DNA of 64,000 nucleotides, taken from assembly GCF_025631005.1 (NCBI RefSeq), contig NZ_JAOTPL010000014.1:1-64000 (forward strand), written 5' to 3'. Shown here piece after piece: positions 8,389 to 18,135 of this stretch; position 1 is the stretch's first letter, and the number at the start of each line of letters is the position of its first letter. Source of the stretch: Haoranjiania flava (GTDB lineage Bacteria > Bacteroidota > Bacteroidia > Chitinophagales > Chitinophagaceae). The notes beneath the pieces were generated by a model that saw only the letters and a program-made list of their open reading frames with translations, was not told the origin of the DNA and made no database searches. The translations under genes and the position numbers were made by a program.

Positions 8389-9357
8389 CTATTCCGGTTT
8401 CATAAACTCAGAAGGCAGTTGGCCTTTGATCTTCTGAAAATATTTATTAAAAGTTTTTAGTGATTTAAACCCGCATTCATGAGCTATGGCCTCCAGGGTA
8501 AGCATTTTTCCCTTTTCCTTCATCATGGCTATTGCATAAGCTATGCGGTATTCTGCAATAAACATTTTGAAATCCTTTTCGATGTAATGATCGAAAAAAT
8601 AAGAAATATCTTCTTTAGGTACCAGGCATTTAGCTGCTATGAACTCTTTATTGCAGTTGTGCTTTAAAAAACATTGGTCTTCTTCCAGCATTTTGCAGAG
8701 CTGTACCTGTATGCGTTCCAGCCGGAGCAGGGAAGGCGGCATATATTCATTTGCCATTTCAGACTGCTGTTTTTTTTCGTGATATATATAATCTATTTTC
8801 AGCAAAATACAGGAGATAAGAAAAGCAAACATTATCGCTGTGGGAGGCAGCCGGTAAACGGGTACCCTGCTTTCATTTGAGCCATCAAAATAGAGCAGTG
8901 CTGTTATCACTATTACGCCCATAAACATCAATAATGACAATTGTTTCACCAGCAGCTTGCGCTTGGCTGCAGCAGCATTGTTTTCGTAATGCTGCGAATC
9001 CAGGAAAACAGCCAAAACTATTATTAATGCATATAGGCCGTATACAACAGCAAACAGCTTGATCCATAGTTCCATACTCATTTCGCCAGGCGCAATAACA
9101 AAGAGGTACAATTTCAGCAGCATGAAAACTACAAAGGGTATAAAAAGATACCACTTGGCAGCTATGCTTACAGGTTTATTCTGCAGTCTTAGATGTAACA
9201 TGTACAACATAGGTGGAAAAAGCATTGCCAGGGGTATAGATAGTGATAAACTTCTTAATAAAAATTCCAGGATCTCCAACAACAGATAAATGATTATTAT
9301 TTGTTTGAAAGATCTGTTTTTATACAAGTACTGATTTGCTTTTTGTACGGGCAACAT
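8389..9357 (-). CDS. Membrane-anchored AraC-family regulator (third of three)
   Basis: 322 residues, the shortest of the three, with six or seven hydrophobic segments before residue 205 and a C-terminal AraC domain (LTLEAIAHECGFKSLKTFNKYFQKIKG, a well-formed second helix-turn-helix). The first helix-turn-helix region (FIAAKCLVPKEDISYFFDHY) is weaker than in the sister genes. It is first in transcription order of the 8389/7280 pair. The gene ends in an EFMKPE tail and has no extra domain. It likely arose by duplication within this array. Confidence 0.83.
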   Translation of the reverse strand: MLPVQKANQYLYKNRSFKQIIIIYLLLEILEFLLRSLSLSIPLAMLFPPMLYMLHLRLQNKPVSIAAKWYLFIPFVVFMLLKLYLFVIAPGEMSMELWIKLFAVVYGLYALIIVLAVFLDSQHYENNAAAAKRKLLVKQLSLLMFMGVIVITALLYFDGSNESRVPVYRLPPTAIMFAFLISCILLKIDYIYHEKKQQSEMANEYMPPSLLRLERIQVQLCKMLEEDQCFLKHNCNKEFIAAKCLVPKEDISYFFDHYIEKDFKMFIAEYRIAYAIAMMKEKGKMLTLEAIAHECGFKSLKTFNKYFQKIKGQLPSEFMKPE

Positions 9358-9484
9358 CCTGATTGTGTTTAATAATAGGATATGCAGATGGACTACCTGC
9401 TACTATATTAAAAATAATCAAAATTACAATAAATTTATATATCACTGCAGATTCATAAAACTGCCCGTTGTTTCTGCGTGCTAA

Positions 9485-10060
9485 TTAAAAATCTTCATCC
9501 ATGTAATAACCTTTATTATTTTCATTACCGTCTACCAGGTCTTTTACATTGCCTCCTTTATTTTTCTCTTCCTGGTACAGCTCCTCGTAGTCTTTGGTAT
9601 ACATAGCATTGGGCACTACATGCACATCGAATGTGATGTCAATTTTATCGGCAGTGGCCAGATTGCCATAAAGGGTTATATAATGCTTTACATAGCCTAT
9701 ATTCTTTGTGCTGTTGTATTTCAGTAATAAACGGCCTTCTGCCCCGGACGGTATCGCTTTTACAGATGACGTGTTAGCCGTGATGCATCCGCAGGAAGTA
9801 ATAATATCTGTAAGCATAAACGGGTGCATACCTGTATTTTTTATAGGAAAGACTATCTCCAGTTCCTGGCCTGTAAGAATGGGGTAGTAGTGCCGGCCAT
9901 TGTCTTCTACAGCCACTGTCGTCTTTATGTCTTCCATATTTTTACAACCTGCAATGCTTAACAGAATTGTAACCATGATCAGGAATGCTGGTAAAAATTT
10001 AAATCTTGCTATGTTCTTATGCTTTATTTTATGCAGATGATCTATCGTAGGTTGGTTCAT
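9485..10060 (-). CDS. DUF1573-like lipoprotein
   Basis: About 191 residues. The start is placed at the ATG at 10060; residues 21-44 then make a hydrophobic signal ending in a lipobox-like SIAGC, so a lipoprotein is predicted. An upstream in-frame ATG at 10141 would bury that signal behind 27 polar residues. The mature part has the DUF1573 pattern: EIVFPIKNTGMHPF, then SCGCITAN, then a KHYITLYGN strand, an Ig-like fold common in Bacteroidota envelope proteins. It lies 143 bases downstream of the DUF4838 gene on the same strand and may be the last gene of the exopolysaccharide-like cluster or independent. The function of this domain is unknown. Confidence 0.75.
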   Translation of the reverse strand: MNQPTIDHLHKIKHKNIARFKFLPAFLIMVTILLSIAGCKNMEDIKTTVAVEDNGRHYYPILTGQELEIVFPIKNTGMHPFMLTDIITSCGCITANTSSVKAIPSGAEGRLLLKYNSTKNIGYVKHYITLYGNLATADKIDITFDVHVVPNAMYTKDYEELYQEEKNKGGNVKDLVDGNENNKGYYMDEDF

Positions 10061-10203
10061 GTGTGTATATTTTTTAGTGCGTTGCTTGTGGTTGTTTTCA
10101 GCCACATAGCGGCGCGAAATAATTACAAGGTTTATATGCAATAACTGTGTTTTTTATTTATTCATATGCGCTAATCTTTAAAATGGAAATATTGTAATGG
10201 GCA

Positions 10204-12336
10204 CTATTTCAAAATAAATATTTCATCAATCGCTATCTTACTTTTTACATCTTTAGGCCTGTAAAATTTCAATTCAATGTTTTTTGTTCCCGCTAATGGT
10301 ATCTTGGCTTCACAGGCAGCAACGGCTCCGGATAATGCTATTTCTTTGTTAGTGATGGTCTTTATCAGTCTGCCGTCTGCTTTTATTTCTATTTTTTCAG
10401 GAGGCAGGAATCTGTGGTCTTCATTATACAGGAACCTGCATTTTATTTTTCCTGCATTTTGTAGTTGCTGAGCCGGGAAGCTTATATGCAGGTCGTCTAT
10501 ACTGCTTATATACCAGCCTTGGTGATAATCGGTAGCAAAGCCGGGCAAGCCGTCATTTAACACTCCGGGCGTTTCATAGCCTTCATCTGCCCTGGACAGA
10601 AGCTTTATGGATGTTCCTTTTAATTGGTTTGGTGTTTTGATGGTTGTTAACAGGCTTTTCCATTCATCCATATATGCAGATAACTCTCCGCCGCTTTCGC
10701 GATAGCGTTGCATATCCGCATAGCTTTTATAGCCTTCAAGCGTTTCCAATAAAATTTTTAACTCCCCGGCAGGCATTTGCCTGATAGCATCTGTACCTTT
10801 GGCATAAATAAGCTGAAGCCTTGTAAATGTCAGCGCCGTGTACAGTTTCTTGAGCCGCGCTTTTTCTTCACCGGATGCTTTGCCCGCAACGGTTCCAAGC
10901 GATGTGTGGAATTTTTCAAAATCCGCAGCATTAAGGTAGGTTGCCAGGTTATCGTTTATGCCGCCATACATGTTGTAGGCTTTACCTTTTTTATCGAAAT
11001 CTTTTTCAAGTTTTAAATAGTAAGCGGTAAGCAGTGCGTGAGCTGCCGGGTAGTTTTTGGCAAAAAACTTTTTCACCAGTGTTTCTACGTCAGCGTTTGT
11101 GTTTTTTAGCAATGCGCCAAGTACGTAGGTTTTTACGTCGTCAAATGGTATATAATCGTAGCCGCCCGCATTGGCAAACACGCCTTTGATGCCCTGTTTT
11201 TTAAAGAATTTAAATTGTTTTTGTGCGGCATAGAGTACAGGCATCGGTGAAAGGTAATCATCGAAATTGGCTGCATAATCCCACACATAGATGTTGGCCG
11301 TTTTTTGTTTCCATGCTTCCAGCTTGTCCAGGAAAACTTTTGTTTTATTGTTGTTGCTGTTAAGTTCCACGCCCTTTGGCAGGTCAATGGTACTCAGGAA
11401 TACGCCCGTGTTAGCCGCCATCTGGTGTGCGGGCGGGGCTTTCACCGTGCGATAAGCTGTGATAAAAAATTCGTGTTTGGGAAATCTTTCAGCCAGCTTT
11501 CTTACAAATTCATTCACTGCAGGAGTGGCATTGTTTTCTGTATTGCCTGCTTCCGTACATGTGGCACAGGAGCACACCAGGTCATTGTCATTAGGCGTTA
11601 TCATAAACCTGGTACCTTTGTCAGCTCCGTCTCCATAATTGTCAATGATGTAGTTTACTGTTATGCCTAACAATTTTTCAGAAGTAAAAGACAATTGGTC
11701 TTTGTTTCTGCGGTTATTCACCAGTGCATATACTTCTTCCGGCGCCTCTGCTGCTTTTACTATTTTTGAAAGGTTGTGTCCCCATATGCCCCAGTCGGCT
11801 TCCACGTTGTTGTTTCCTGCCACAGGTGCGTATTCCGGCTGCAGGTTTGGCGCAAAGTGCGGGTCGCGATATGCGAAGTCAAAATCACGGCAGCCGTTGC
11901 TGAACTTGATGGTTGCCGGCGGCAGGTCTTTTGCTTCTACACGGTTATCAACGGAAGAAATGGACTCAATCAGTTCATAAATTATCCATACGGCTACTTC
12001 CTTATTTTTTATACGCAAGTGCAGGCGTTCGCTGCTATGCTGTATGCAATAATCATTCTTAAGGTCAGCAGCGATTTCCACGTGAATGACTTTGGAGCCC
12101 TGGGCTAAACTTTTCTGCTGCGGACGCTTTGATATTTCCACAGACCCTTTATCTGTTATTCTTTTTGATAAATGATTGAACAGGTATGTTGCCCATTGTT
12201 CGCTTTGCGCATCTTCTTCAAATGAAATAACGTACCGGTCTGCCTTGAGGCCCGGTGTATTGCTGTTGGATGAGCAACTGCCCAATACAATCAGTAAACA
12301 AAAAAACAAGTTGAGTATATTTTTAAAATGCCACAT
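10204..12336 (-). CDS. DUF4838 glycosidase-like lipoprotein of the exopolysaccharide-type cluster
   Basis: About 710 residues. With the ATG at 12336 the protein starts with a short basic segment, a hydrophobic core and the lipobox LGSCSSN, so it should be a lipoprotein. The middle has features of DUF4838 (CRDFDFAYRDPHFAP, DWGIWGHNL, ITPNDNDLVCSCATC and YVWDYAANFDDYLSPMPVL), a family with a glycoside-hydrolase-like barrel next to GH20/GH67-type domains. The last 130 residues look like a beta-rich carbohydrate-binding tail. Its start overlaps the stop of the TPR/barrel gene by 14 bases, so the two are coupled. By analogy with PgaB or BcsZ it may trim or modify exported polysaccharide; this is inference from position. 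Confidence 0.75.
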   Translation of the reverse strand: MWHFKNILNLFFCLLIVLGSCSSNSNTPGLKADRYVISFEEDAQSEQWATYLFNHLSKRITDKGSVEISKRPQQKSLAQGSKVIHVEIAADLKNDYCIQHSSERLHLRIKNKEVAVWIIYELIESISSVDNRVEAKDLPPATIKFSNGCRDFDFAYRDPHFAPNLQPEYAPVAGNNNVEADWGIWGHNLSKIVKAAEAPEEVYALVNNRRNKDQLSFTSEKLLGITVNYIIDNYGDGADKGTRFMITPNDNDLVCSCATCTEAGNTENNATPAVNEFVRKLAERFPKHEFFITAYRTVKAPPAHQMAANTGVFLSTIDLPKGVELNSNNNKTKVFLDKLEAWKQKTANIYVWDYAANFDDYLSPMPVLYAAQKQFKFFKKQGIKGVFANAGGYDYIPFDDVKTYVLGALLKNTNADVETLVKKFFAKNYPAAHALLTAYYLKLEKDFDKKGKAYNMYGGINDNLATYLNAADFEKFHTSLGTVAGKASGEEKARLKKLYTALTFTRLQLIYAKGTDAIRQMPAGELKILLETLEGYKSYADMQRYRESGGELSAYMDEWKSLLTTIKTPNQLKGTSIKLLSRADEGYETPGVLNDGLPGFATDYHQGWYISSIDDLHISFPAQQLQNAGKIKCRFLYNEDHRFLPPEKIEIKADGRLIKTITNKEIALSGAVAACEAKIPLAGTKNIELKFYRPKDVKSKIAIDEIFILK

Positions 12337-15118
12337 GTATGCTAAGATGTATGTTGTATAAATTTTTATATATGCCGCTGTTTGTCTGGTAGTTGTGCCA
12401 GGAGCCCAGTAGGCCTGCAGATACACTGCGATAGATCATATGGCTTCCTCCCAGGCCTACCATTGTGTTGAGGACAGAAAATCCGTTATAGAGTTGATAG
12501 TCAAGCAGGTCCACATCCGGCGAGGAACCAAAGCTTCCTACTGCCATTAGGTAGCTTTTGGGTGTAGCAAAATAATAGCGTGTGTCTGCAGACAGGTTGT
12601 ACAGATAGGTGCCGTCCAGCATGAAGTTATTGAACCTCGTGTTTATTCTCCACGGGTCAAATTGTTTGGTGGCGCCTAATACAATATTCATCAGGTTTTC
12701 TCCGCCAGGTAATTTCCTGTAGCCTGCGCCCAGCTCCGCTTCCAGTCCATTCATCAGGTTCAGTTCCCGGTACACCGATGCGTTTATGCTGATTGACGGA
12801 AAGAACTGGTTTGCCCAAGCAGCGTTGATCTTAGTGCGGGTATTTATATTCCATTGACGGTCCCATTCTGCCTGCAACTGTACTCCTTTTCCTGCTTCCC
12901 TGCCGGCGTAGTGCGCCCTGCCGGTGTATGTATTCTCTCCTGCAAAGCGGATATATTCCAGAGAAGAAATTGAGGTAATGGTGTAGTTATCGCCAAACCT
13001 GCTTCTTAAGTGTGAGAAGCCAACCTGGTTTTTATAAGTGCGCGATTTCAGATACGCCAGGTAATGTTTAAACTCAGCCAGTTCCAGCAGTGAGGGCTCG
13101 TAAAACGATTGATAGATGTAAGCATTTTCGTAATCCTTCAGTTTCTCATAAGCTGTTCCTTTCAGGTACTTCAATGTTTTGTTGTTGGGCGCATATACCA
13201 GCCCTTTATCCAATACCACCAGCGCTTCTTCGCTCTTGCTGTTTTTTATCAGGTATTTGCCGAAATCTTCAGACAACTGTACAAAGGTATTCACCACATC
13301 GGGGTGGTGCGGGTTTTTTTTCAGCTCTTCTTCCAGCTCTGCATATACGTTGTGGAAGTTTTCCGGTTGCAAACCGTTTATCTGTATAAGCTTGAGTTTA
13401 AAGAATACATCTGCAGGATACGCGGCAGCGCCCAGCGTAGCATATTTTATTACATCTTCACGGTTCTTGGTTTCGTTAGAGATGTTCACAGCGTAGTGAA
13501 GCGCCAGCTTGTTTTTCGGGTCTTTTTGCAGCCATCTTTGCACATAATCCATTGATTCCTTAAACCTGAATTGTTCGTTCAATCCTTTGATGATACCTGT
13601 AAGCATATCTCCGTATCCGCCGAGGTAAACGGGCTTCAATTCATCGTTTACCAGGTCAATGGCCTGTTCGTAAGCTGCCAGTGCCAGGTCATAATTGCCC
13701 GTTTTTTTATAGATGTCAGATTTTTTTAAATACAGTTCTGCGTTGCCGGGGCTTGCTGCAATCATTTCGGTGAGTATTGCCATGGCATTGTTGTAGTTGT
13801 CCATATTCAGGTAAGCATTGTACAGGTTAGCCTGTGCTACTGCATACATTTCACGGTCGCCGTAGCGCTTCACTGTTTCCCAGTCTGCAAGGGCTGCTGC
13901 ATAGTTTTCATCGGCCATTTTAGCTTTGGCTTCTTCAAGCACAATTTTCACATAGGCAGCTTTCAGGTCGCTGTCGCCGGGATACCTGGCAAATAATTCC
14001 TTTGTAAAAGAATTTGCCCTGCTGGTGTTGCCCGTTCTCTGGTAAATAACCAGCTCTTTTAAATCGAGGCTCTTATTATTGCCGCGCGAACGGCGGTATT
14101 TAGAAAGGATGCTTAAAGCTTCTTCATATTGCTGGTTGCCGAAAGCATTGTTGAATACGTATGAAAATGCTTCATCGTCTCCGGGGTTTTTATCAAATAT
14201 TTTTCCGTAAAGTGTGGCAGGGTCCTGTTCTTTGGCATTCCTTGCCGCTTCAAGCAGATAATAGTTGTACTGGCTCTGGAGCGATGTATTTCCCTTCCTG
14301 ATCTGCTGCTGTAAAAACGGCAACAGTTCGTTATATCTTTTCTGCTCTGCCAGTATGCCCAGTTTTTTATTGATCAGCGCGCTGTTGGCCGGCATCAAGT
14401 TCAGTCCTCTTTCCACGTAGGCCATGGCGTTTGCCTGATCGCCGGCCTGCAGATAGTCGTTTACGATCATCAGGTAGTGTTCGGGCTTCCTGGTTTCTGC
14501 GGCAATCAGTTGTTTGCGGATCTCAATAGCCTCATCAAGCTTGCCCGATCTTCGCTTATCGTTGGCTTCAAGCTCGCTATTGTAAATAAGGTCTGCTTTC
14601 AGCTTGCTGTCTTCCGGGTATATCTGCGCAATGCGCTTGCGTAAGCGGTTGGCCTCTACAGTATTGCCGTCCAGCTCGTAAAGTTCTATCTTTTTACGCC
14701 ATAAGCCTCTCCAGTAGGGGTTTACTTCCAGCAGTTCATTTACATAACAGATAGCGCTGCTGTATCTTTTTGATTCGGTTTCTACATTTACCAGGATGTG
14801 CTTGGCGTCTACATTCCCGGGATTTTGTTCCAGTGACTTTATGAGTTCGTAGCGCGCTTTATCGTATTGTTTTTTGTGATGGTAGTATTTTCCGGAAAGC
14901 ATTTTCAGGTCTGAGTCTTTGGGATATTTTTTAAGCCCTTCGTCTATGGTTTTTTTTCCTGCTTCCCAGTGGCCTATATCAAAATCGGCTTTTGCTCTTG
15001 CTGCATACTTGTCGCGGTCGTCAGGTTTTAGTTGTACCTGTGCAGTGAGCGGCACCATAGTAATGGCGGTAAGTACCACTGCGCCTAAGTATTTCAATAA
15101 ATGTAAGCGCATTTTCAT
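12323..15118 (-). CDS. TPR protein with C-terminal outer-membrane beta-barrel (YaiO-like)
   Basis: About 931 residues. It begins with a signal peptide (hydrophobic 8-25, cleavage after TAQ), followed by roughly 650 residues of tetratricopeptide repeats (repeated A-x-Y-E-x-A patterns such as YDLALAAYEQAIDL and YENAYIY). The final 240 residues are alternating beta strands rich in Tyr, Trp and Gly, ending in the aromatic Phe expected of barrels inserted by the BAM complex, and resemble the YaiO family. This order, periplasmic TPR then outer-membrane barrel, matches the export proteins PgaA, PelB and BcsC. It lies 33 bases after the GT2 gene and overlaps the DUF4838 gene. Start codons at 15133, 15118 and 15112 are possible; 15118 gives a clean signal peptide. 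Confidence 0.82.
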   Translation of the reverse strand: MKMRLHLLKYLGAVVLTAITMVPLTAQVQLKPDDRDKYAARAKADFDIGHWEAGKKTIDEGLKKYPKDSDLKMLSGKYYHHKKQYDKARYELIKSLEQNPGNVDAKHILVNVETESKRYSSAICYVNELLEVNPYWRGLWRKKIELYELDGNTVEANRLRKRIAQIYPEDSKLKADLIYNSELEANDKRRSGKLDEAIEIRKQLIAAETRKPEHYLMIVNDYLQAGDQANAMAYVERGLNLMPANSALINKKLGILAEQKRYNELLPFLQQQIRKGNTSLQSQYNYYLLEAARNAKEQDPATLYGKIFDKNPGDDEAFSYVFNNAFGNQQYEEALSILSKYRRSRGNNKSLDLKELVIYQRTGNTSRANSFTKELFARYPGDSDLKAAYVKIVLEEAKAKMADENYAAALADWETVKRYGDREMYAVAQANLYNAYLNMDNYNNAMAILTEMIAASPGNAELYLKKSDIYKKTGNYDLALAAYEQAIDLVNDELKPVYLGGYGDMLTGIIKGLNEQFRFKESMDYVQRWLQKDPKNKLALHYAVNISNETKNREDVIKYATLGAAAYPADVFFKLKLIQINGLQPENFHNVYAELEEELKKNPHHPDVVNTFVQLSEDFGKYLIKNSKSEEALVVLDKGLVYAPNNKTLKYLKGTAYEKLKDYENAYIYQSFYEPSLLELAEFKHYLAYLKSRTYKNQVGFSHLRSRFGDNYTITSISSLEYIRFAGENTYTGRAHYAGREAGKGVQLQAEWDRQWNINTRTKINAAWANQFFPSISINASVYRELNLMNGLEAELGAGYRKLPGGENLMNIVLGATKQFDPWRINTRFNNFMLDGTYLYNLSADTRYYFATPKSYLMAVGSFGSSPDVDLLDYQLYNGFSVLNTMVGLGGSHMIYRSVSAGLLGSWHNYQTNSGIYKNLYNIHLSIHVAF

Positions 15119-15151
15119 GGATGCTAGTATCATTTCTTTTTCAATTATAAA

Positions 15152-16600
15152 TTAATTCGCAATAGTGTTAGTAGGTGCTACCTGTGTATTTTTAGTAAAA
15201 CCCTGCCTGGTCATGGCGCCCCACTTAAAGTTTTTCCTTGTCAGGAACTGCCAGTAGCCTCTCAGGCTGAAAAAAACGATCAGGGGATGGTATAAAATGG
15301 CCTCGAATGCCGACAGTACCACCAGCTTTAAATATTCCCTGAACGTTTTGTACTGCTTCTTTACAGCCATATCGTAGGATATAGTTACCAGGGAAAAAGC
15401 TGCTCCTATCATATAGGCAAAGAACAGCATCAGCCAGAAAGTATTGTAGTTGATCTGCTGCGTAAATAACAGGAACAGTAGAAATGCCACACCTGTCAGT
15501 TCTATTATCGGGGCCAGGAACTCAAAGATCAGTGCATAAGGCAGTATCACCATGCCCAGCCTGCCATAACGGCGGTTAAAGATCAGCCTTCTGTGTACCA
15601 CAAATATCTGTAGCAGTCCTCTGCCCCAGCGCGTGCGCTGGCGGCTCAGAACCTTCAGGTTGGGCGGGCCTTCTGTCCAGCAAAGACTATCGGGTATCTG
15701 GGCTATTTTATATTTCTGGCCGCTGTTTCTTACGTTGGCTGCAATTCTTATGGTCATGTCCATATCTTCTGCGTGGGACAGCGGGTCAAAGCCGCCGGCA
15801 TCTACCACGGCTGCTTTTTCAAAAAGCCCGAAGCCTCCTGAAACGTTGGGGATGAGGTTAAACCTGGACCATCCCATCTTTGCAACCAGGTAAGAACGCA
15901 GGTACTCTGTTTCCTGGAATGCAGGTATAATGCCTTTCGGCGGGCGTACGCGCCTGATCCTTCCGGCTTCAATGTCGCAGCCGTTTGCCATTCTCATAGT
16001 AGCGCCTACAGCGATCACGCGCTCATTAGAGTCAAGTACCGGCAGGATGATCTTAGATAATGTATCCGGTGCGAGCAGGCAATCTACGTCTGTATTAATG
16101 AAATAGTCATGCCTGGCAATATTAATCCCTGCGTTCATGGCGTCTGCTTTGGTACCGCCGTTTATTTTGTCTACTACTATCAGATTGCTGTATTCGGCAG
16201 AAGCAGATTTGAAAATGCGCTTTACCGGCTTGCATCTTATTTTTTCAATATATGGATATGGCGCTTCGTACAGATCGAAGTTTTCTATCAGCAATTCGAG
16301 TGTGCGGTCTTTACTGCCGTCATTTACAATGACAACTTCAAAGTTCGGATAATCAAGATTTAAAAGCGATTTTACATTATCAATGACAATTACTTCCTCG
16401 TTGAACGCGGGAGCAACCACAGAAATGCCGGGAACTATTTGCTTATTTCTGATGATGTCATCATCTTCATGCCTGGTATAGTTGATCTTGTATTTTGATA
16501 TTTGAAAGAAACTGAAAAATGCCAGTAAAAAATAGATTATGGTTACAGAGAGCGCATAGAAAAATATCAGATACTGGTATATGTATACTACGTAATTCAT
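15152..16600 (-). CDS. Processive family 2 glycosyltransferase (polysaccharide synthase-like)
   Basis: 482 residues with one hydrophobic segment at 8-30, a cytosolic GT2 domain and three or four C-terminal membrane segments (about 350-440), the plan of IcaA/PgaC and other inverting synthases. The processive D, D, D, QxxRW set is visible: VNDGSKD near residue 94, NTDVDCLL near 172, HAEDMDM near 278 and RQRTRWGRG near 317. These proteins polymerise a nucleotide sugar and pass the chain across the inner membrane. The sugar cannot be read from sequence. It follows the HEAT gene by 14 bases and precedes the TPR/barrel exporter by 33, so the three are very likely one operon. Confidence 0.88.
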   Translation of the reverse strand: MNYVVYIYQYLIFFYALSVTIIYFLLAFFSFFQISKYKINYTRHEDDDIIRNKQIVPGISVVAPAFNEEVIVIDNVKSLLNLDYPNFEVVIVNDGSKDRTLELLIENFDLYEAPYPYIEKIRCKPVKRIFKSASAEYSNLIVVDKINGGTKADAMNAGINIARHDYFINTDVDCLLAPDTLSKIILPVLDSNERVIAVGATMRMANGCDIEAGRIRRVRPPKGIIPAFQETEYLRSYLVAKMGWSRFNLIPNVSGGFGLFEKAAVVDAGGFDPLSHAEDMDMTIRIAANVRNSGQKYKIAQIPDSLCWTEGPPNLKVLSRQRTRWGRGLLQIFVVHRRLIFNRRYGRLGMVILPYALIFEFLAPIIELTGVAFLLFLLFTQQINYNTFWLMLFFAYMIGAAFSLVTISYDMAVKKQYKTFREYLKLVVLSAFEAILYHPLIVFFSLRGYWQFLTRKNFKWGAMTRQGFTKNTQVAPTNTIAN

Positions 16601-16614
16601 AGAAGGGTGGAGTT

Positions 16615-17757
16615 TTAAATCCCTGCAAACAAAGATTCCTCATGTTTAAAAATATTTTTCTCGAAGTCTGTGCTGGCGCTGTTTTTCAGTTTTTCAAAGA
16701 CTTTTCTTTCCTTATCTATTTTACAGATATTGTGTACAATAGTTATCAGCAGATCATGATTGTGTGTATTGCCGTAAAGTGTTTCCAGGAAGCTCAATGC
16801 GGCCTGCGATTTAAACTCACCCAGCGCTTCAATAATATTGCGTTGTACCGGTATGGGGTTATAATCATATTCGGTTTCAAAAACAGGAATGGCATTTTCA
16901 TATTTCAGCATACCAAGGGTTTGAGCTATCTGCGCTTTTACCGTGAAGCTTTCAGTGTTTTTAAACAGATTCAGCAGCTGTTCAGCACTTTCTGCCTGGC
17001 GGAATAAACCTATTTCTTTAATAAGAAATGTCTGATATTTTTCATTGGTTGCAGTGTGTACCCAACGTATCAATGGGGGTAAAGGCTTTTGCTCGGAACG
17101 GAACTTGAGCGCGTTGTGTATTCTTATGGCATCAAGTGAATTAAAGTCCCTGTCGAAATTATCATCGAGAAATTTAAAACCGTCAAAAGTAGAGAACTTT
17201 ATGTATTGGCTTCTTGCGTGCTTTCTAAGGGCTTCATTCTTAGTATTTACTTTGTGAGCAATCAGGCTTCCGGGGATGCTTTGTGAAACCGTATCGAATT
17301 TCCGCAATGCTGTCTTATTTTTAAAAAGGCTGTGTTTTCTAAGCCGTTTTTCCCAAAACTCTACCAGCGACAATGCGGTAACAATATTGTTATAGTTATT
17401 TAAGTTAAGCTTTTCTTTGTTTTCCTCTTTCAATGTGGTGAGCAATTCGGTCATTTGTTTATATTCCCAATCGGACAATATATTGTCATTCAAATTAAGT
17501 ATGGTACTAATTTCATCCTCGCTGACATCAGTTTCGCTCAATACCAACTTTTCGACTTTTTCTCCGTATTTCTTTTGAAATTTCCTCAAACGGATTTCTT
17601 CTTTCCGGGCTTTATAACCCATAATAAATATCCTGAACATAGAAACAAGGTAGATAAGTAAGAGAATGCTTACTGCAAATACGGTTATTCTTATAACCGG
17701 CGCATATCCTGTAAATTGAGACTCAAGATAGTACAGGTAGAACTTTATATTACTCAT
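16615..17757 (-). CDS. Membrane protein with HEAT-like repeats, first gene of the exopolysaccharide-type cluster
   Basis: About 380 residues from the ATG at 17757 (MSNIKFYLYYLE); an ATG at 17796 is also in frame. Residues 18-42 form one membrane helix, after which comes a charged stretch (YKARKEEIRLRKFQKKYG) that should be cytosolic. The C-terminal half has helical pairs of HEAT type (LLNLFKNTESFTVKAQIAQ, ALGEFKSQAALSFLETLY), a protein-binding scaffold. It starts the minus-strand run HEAT / GT2 / TPR-barrel / DUF4838. No PgaD-, PilZ- or GGDEF-type protein is nearby, so this could be the synthase partner; that is inference. Upstream, a CATCTTTG at about 40 bases is a weak promoter match. Confidence 0.75.
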   Translation of the reverse strand: MSNIKFYLYYLESQFTGYAPVIRITVFAVSILLLIYLVSMFRIFIMGYKARKEEIRLRKFQKKYGEKVEKLVLSETDVSEDEISTILNLNDNILSDWEYKQMTELLTTLKEENKEKLNLNNYNNIVTALSLVEFWEKRLRKHSLFKNKTALRKFDTVSQSIPGSLIAHKVNTKNEALRKHARSQYIKFSTFDGFKFLDDNFDRDFNSLDAIRIHNALKFRSEQKPLPPLIRWVHTATNEKYQTFLIKEIGLFRQAESAEQLLNLFKNTESFTVKAQIAQTLGMLKYENAIPVFETEYDYNPIPVQRNIIEALGEFKSQAALSFLETLYGNTHNHDLLITIVHNICKIDKERKVFEKLKNSASTDFEKNIFKHEESLFAGI

Positions 17758-18135
17758 AATTAATGGTTTTGGTACTGCAAAGATGTATTTTGACACTCTC
17801 AGTACTGTTCAAAAAAATTAGTAATAGGGTAAAAATGGGAAAATGAGAATCTTAAAAGTTTATATTAATATTTTTTTAAGGAAACTTTTATTTTCCGTCA
17901 CAAGGAAAGATCGGTATGATTAAGTATGTATGTTCCTTTTTACCTTTTACCATTATTTTAAATTTTATTGGGTATAAAAGATTCTCTTCTTCAGCTATCA
18001 CTGTTGCCTTTATGTAATTTCATCAAGCTGCAATAGATTACATGATGTCTTGAGCTACAAATCAAATGGTTCCATGCCTTGTTTGCGTAGCTCTTTAGGG
18101 ATGGTTCCAGTAAATTCTGAATTCTTAGTTCATAT
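17758..18135. other. 378-base gap with no supported gene
   Basis: AT-rich sequence between the start of the HEAT gene and the small gene at 18136. It should hold the promoter of the exopolysaccharide-type cluster, but only a weak TAnnTTTG-like match is seen near 17790. A short minus-strand frame at 17991-18197 overlaps the better candidate at 18136 and looks like chance. No repeat or RNA gene is recognised. Confidence 0.4.
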
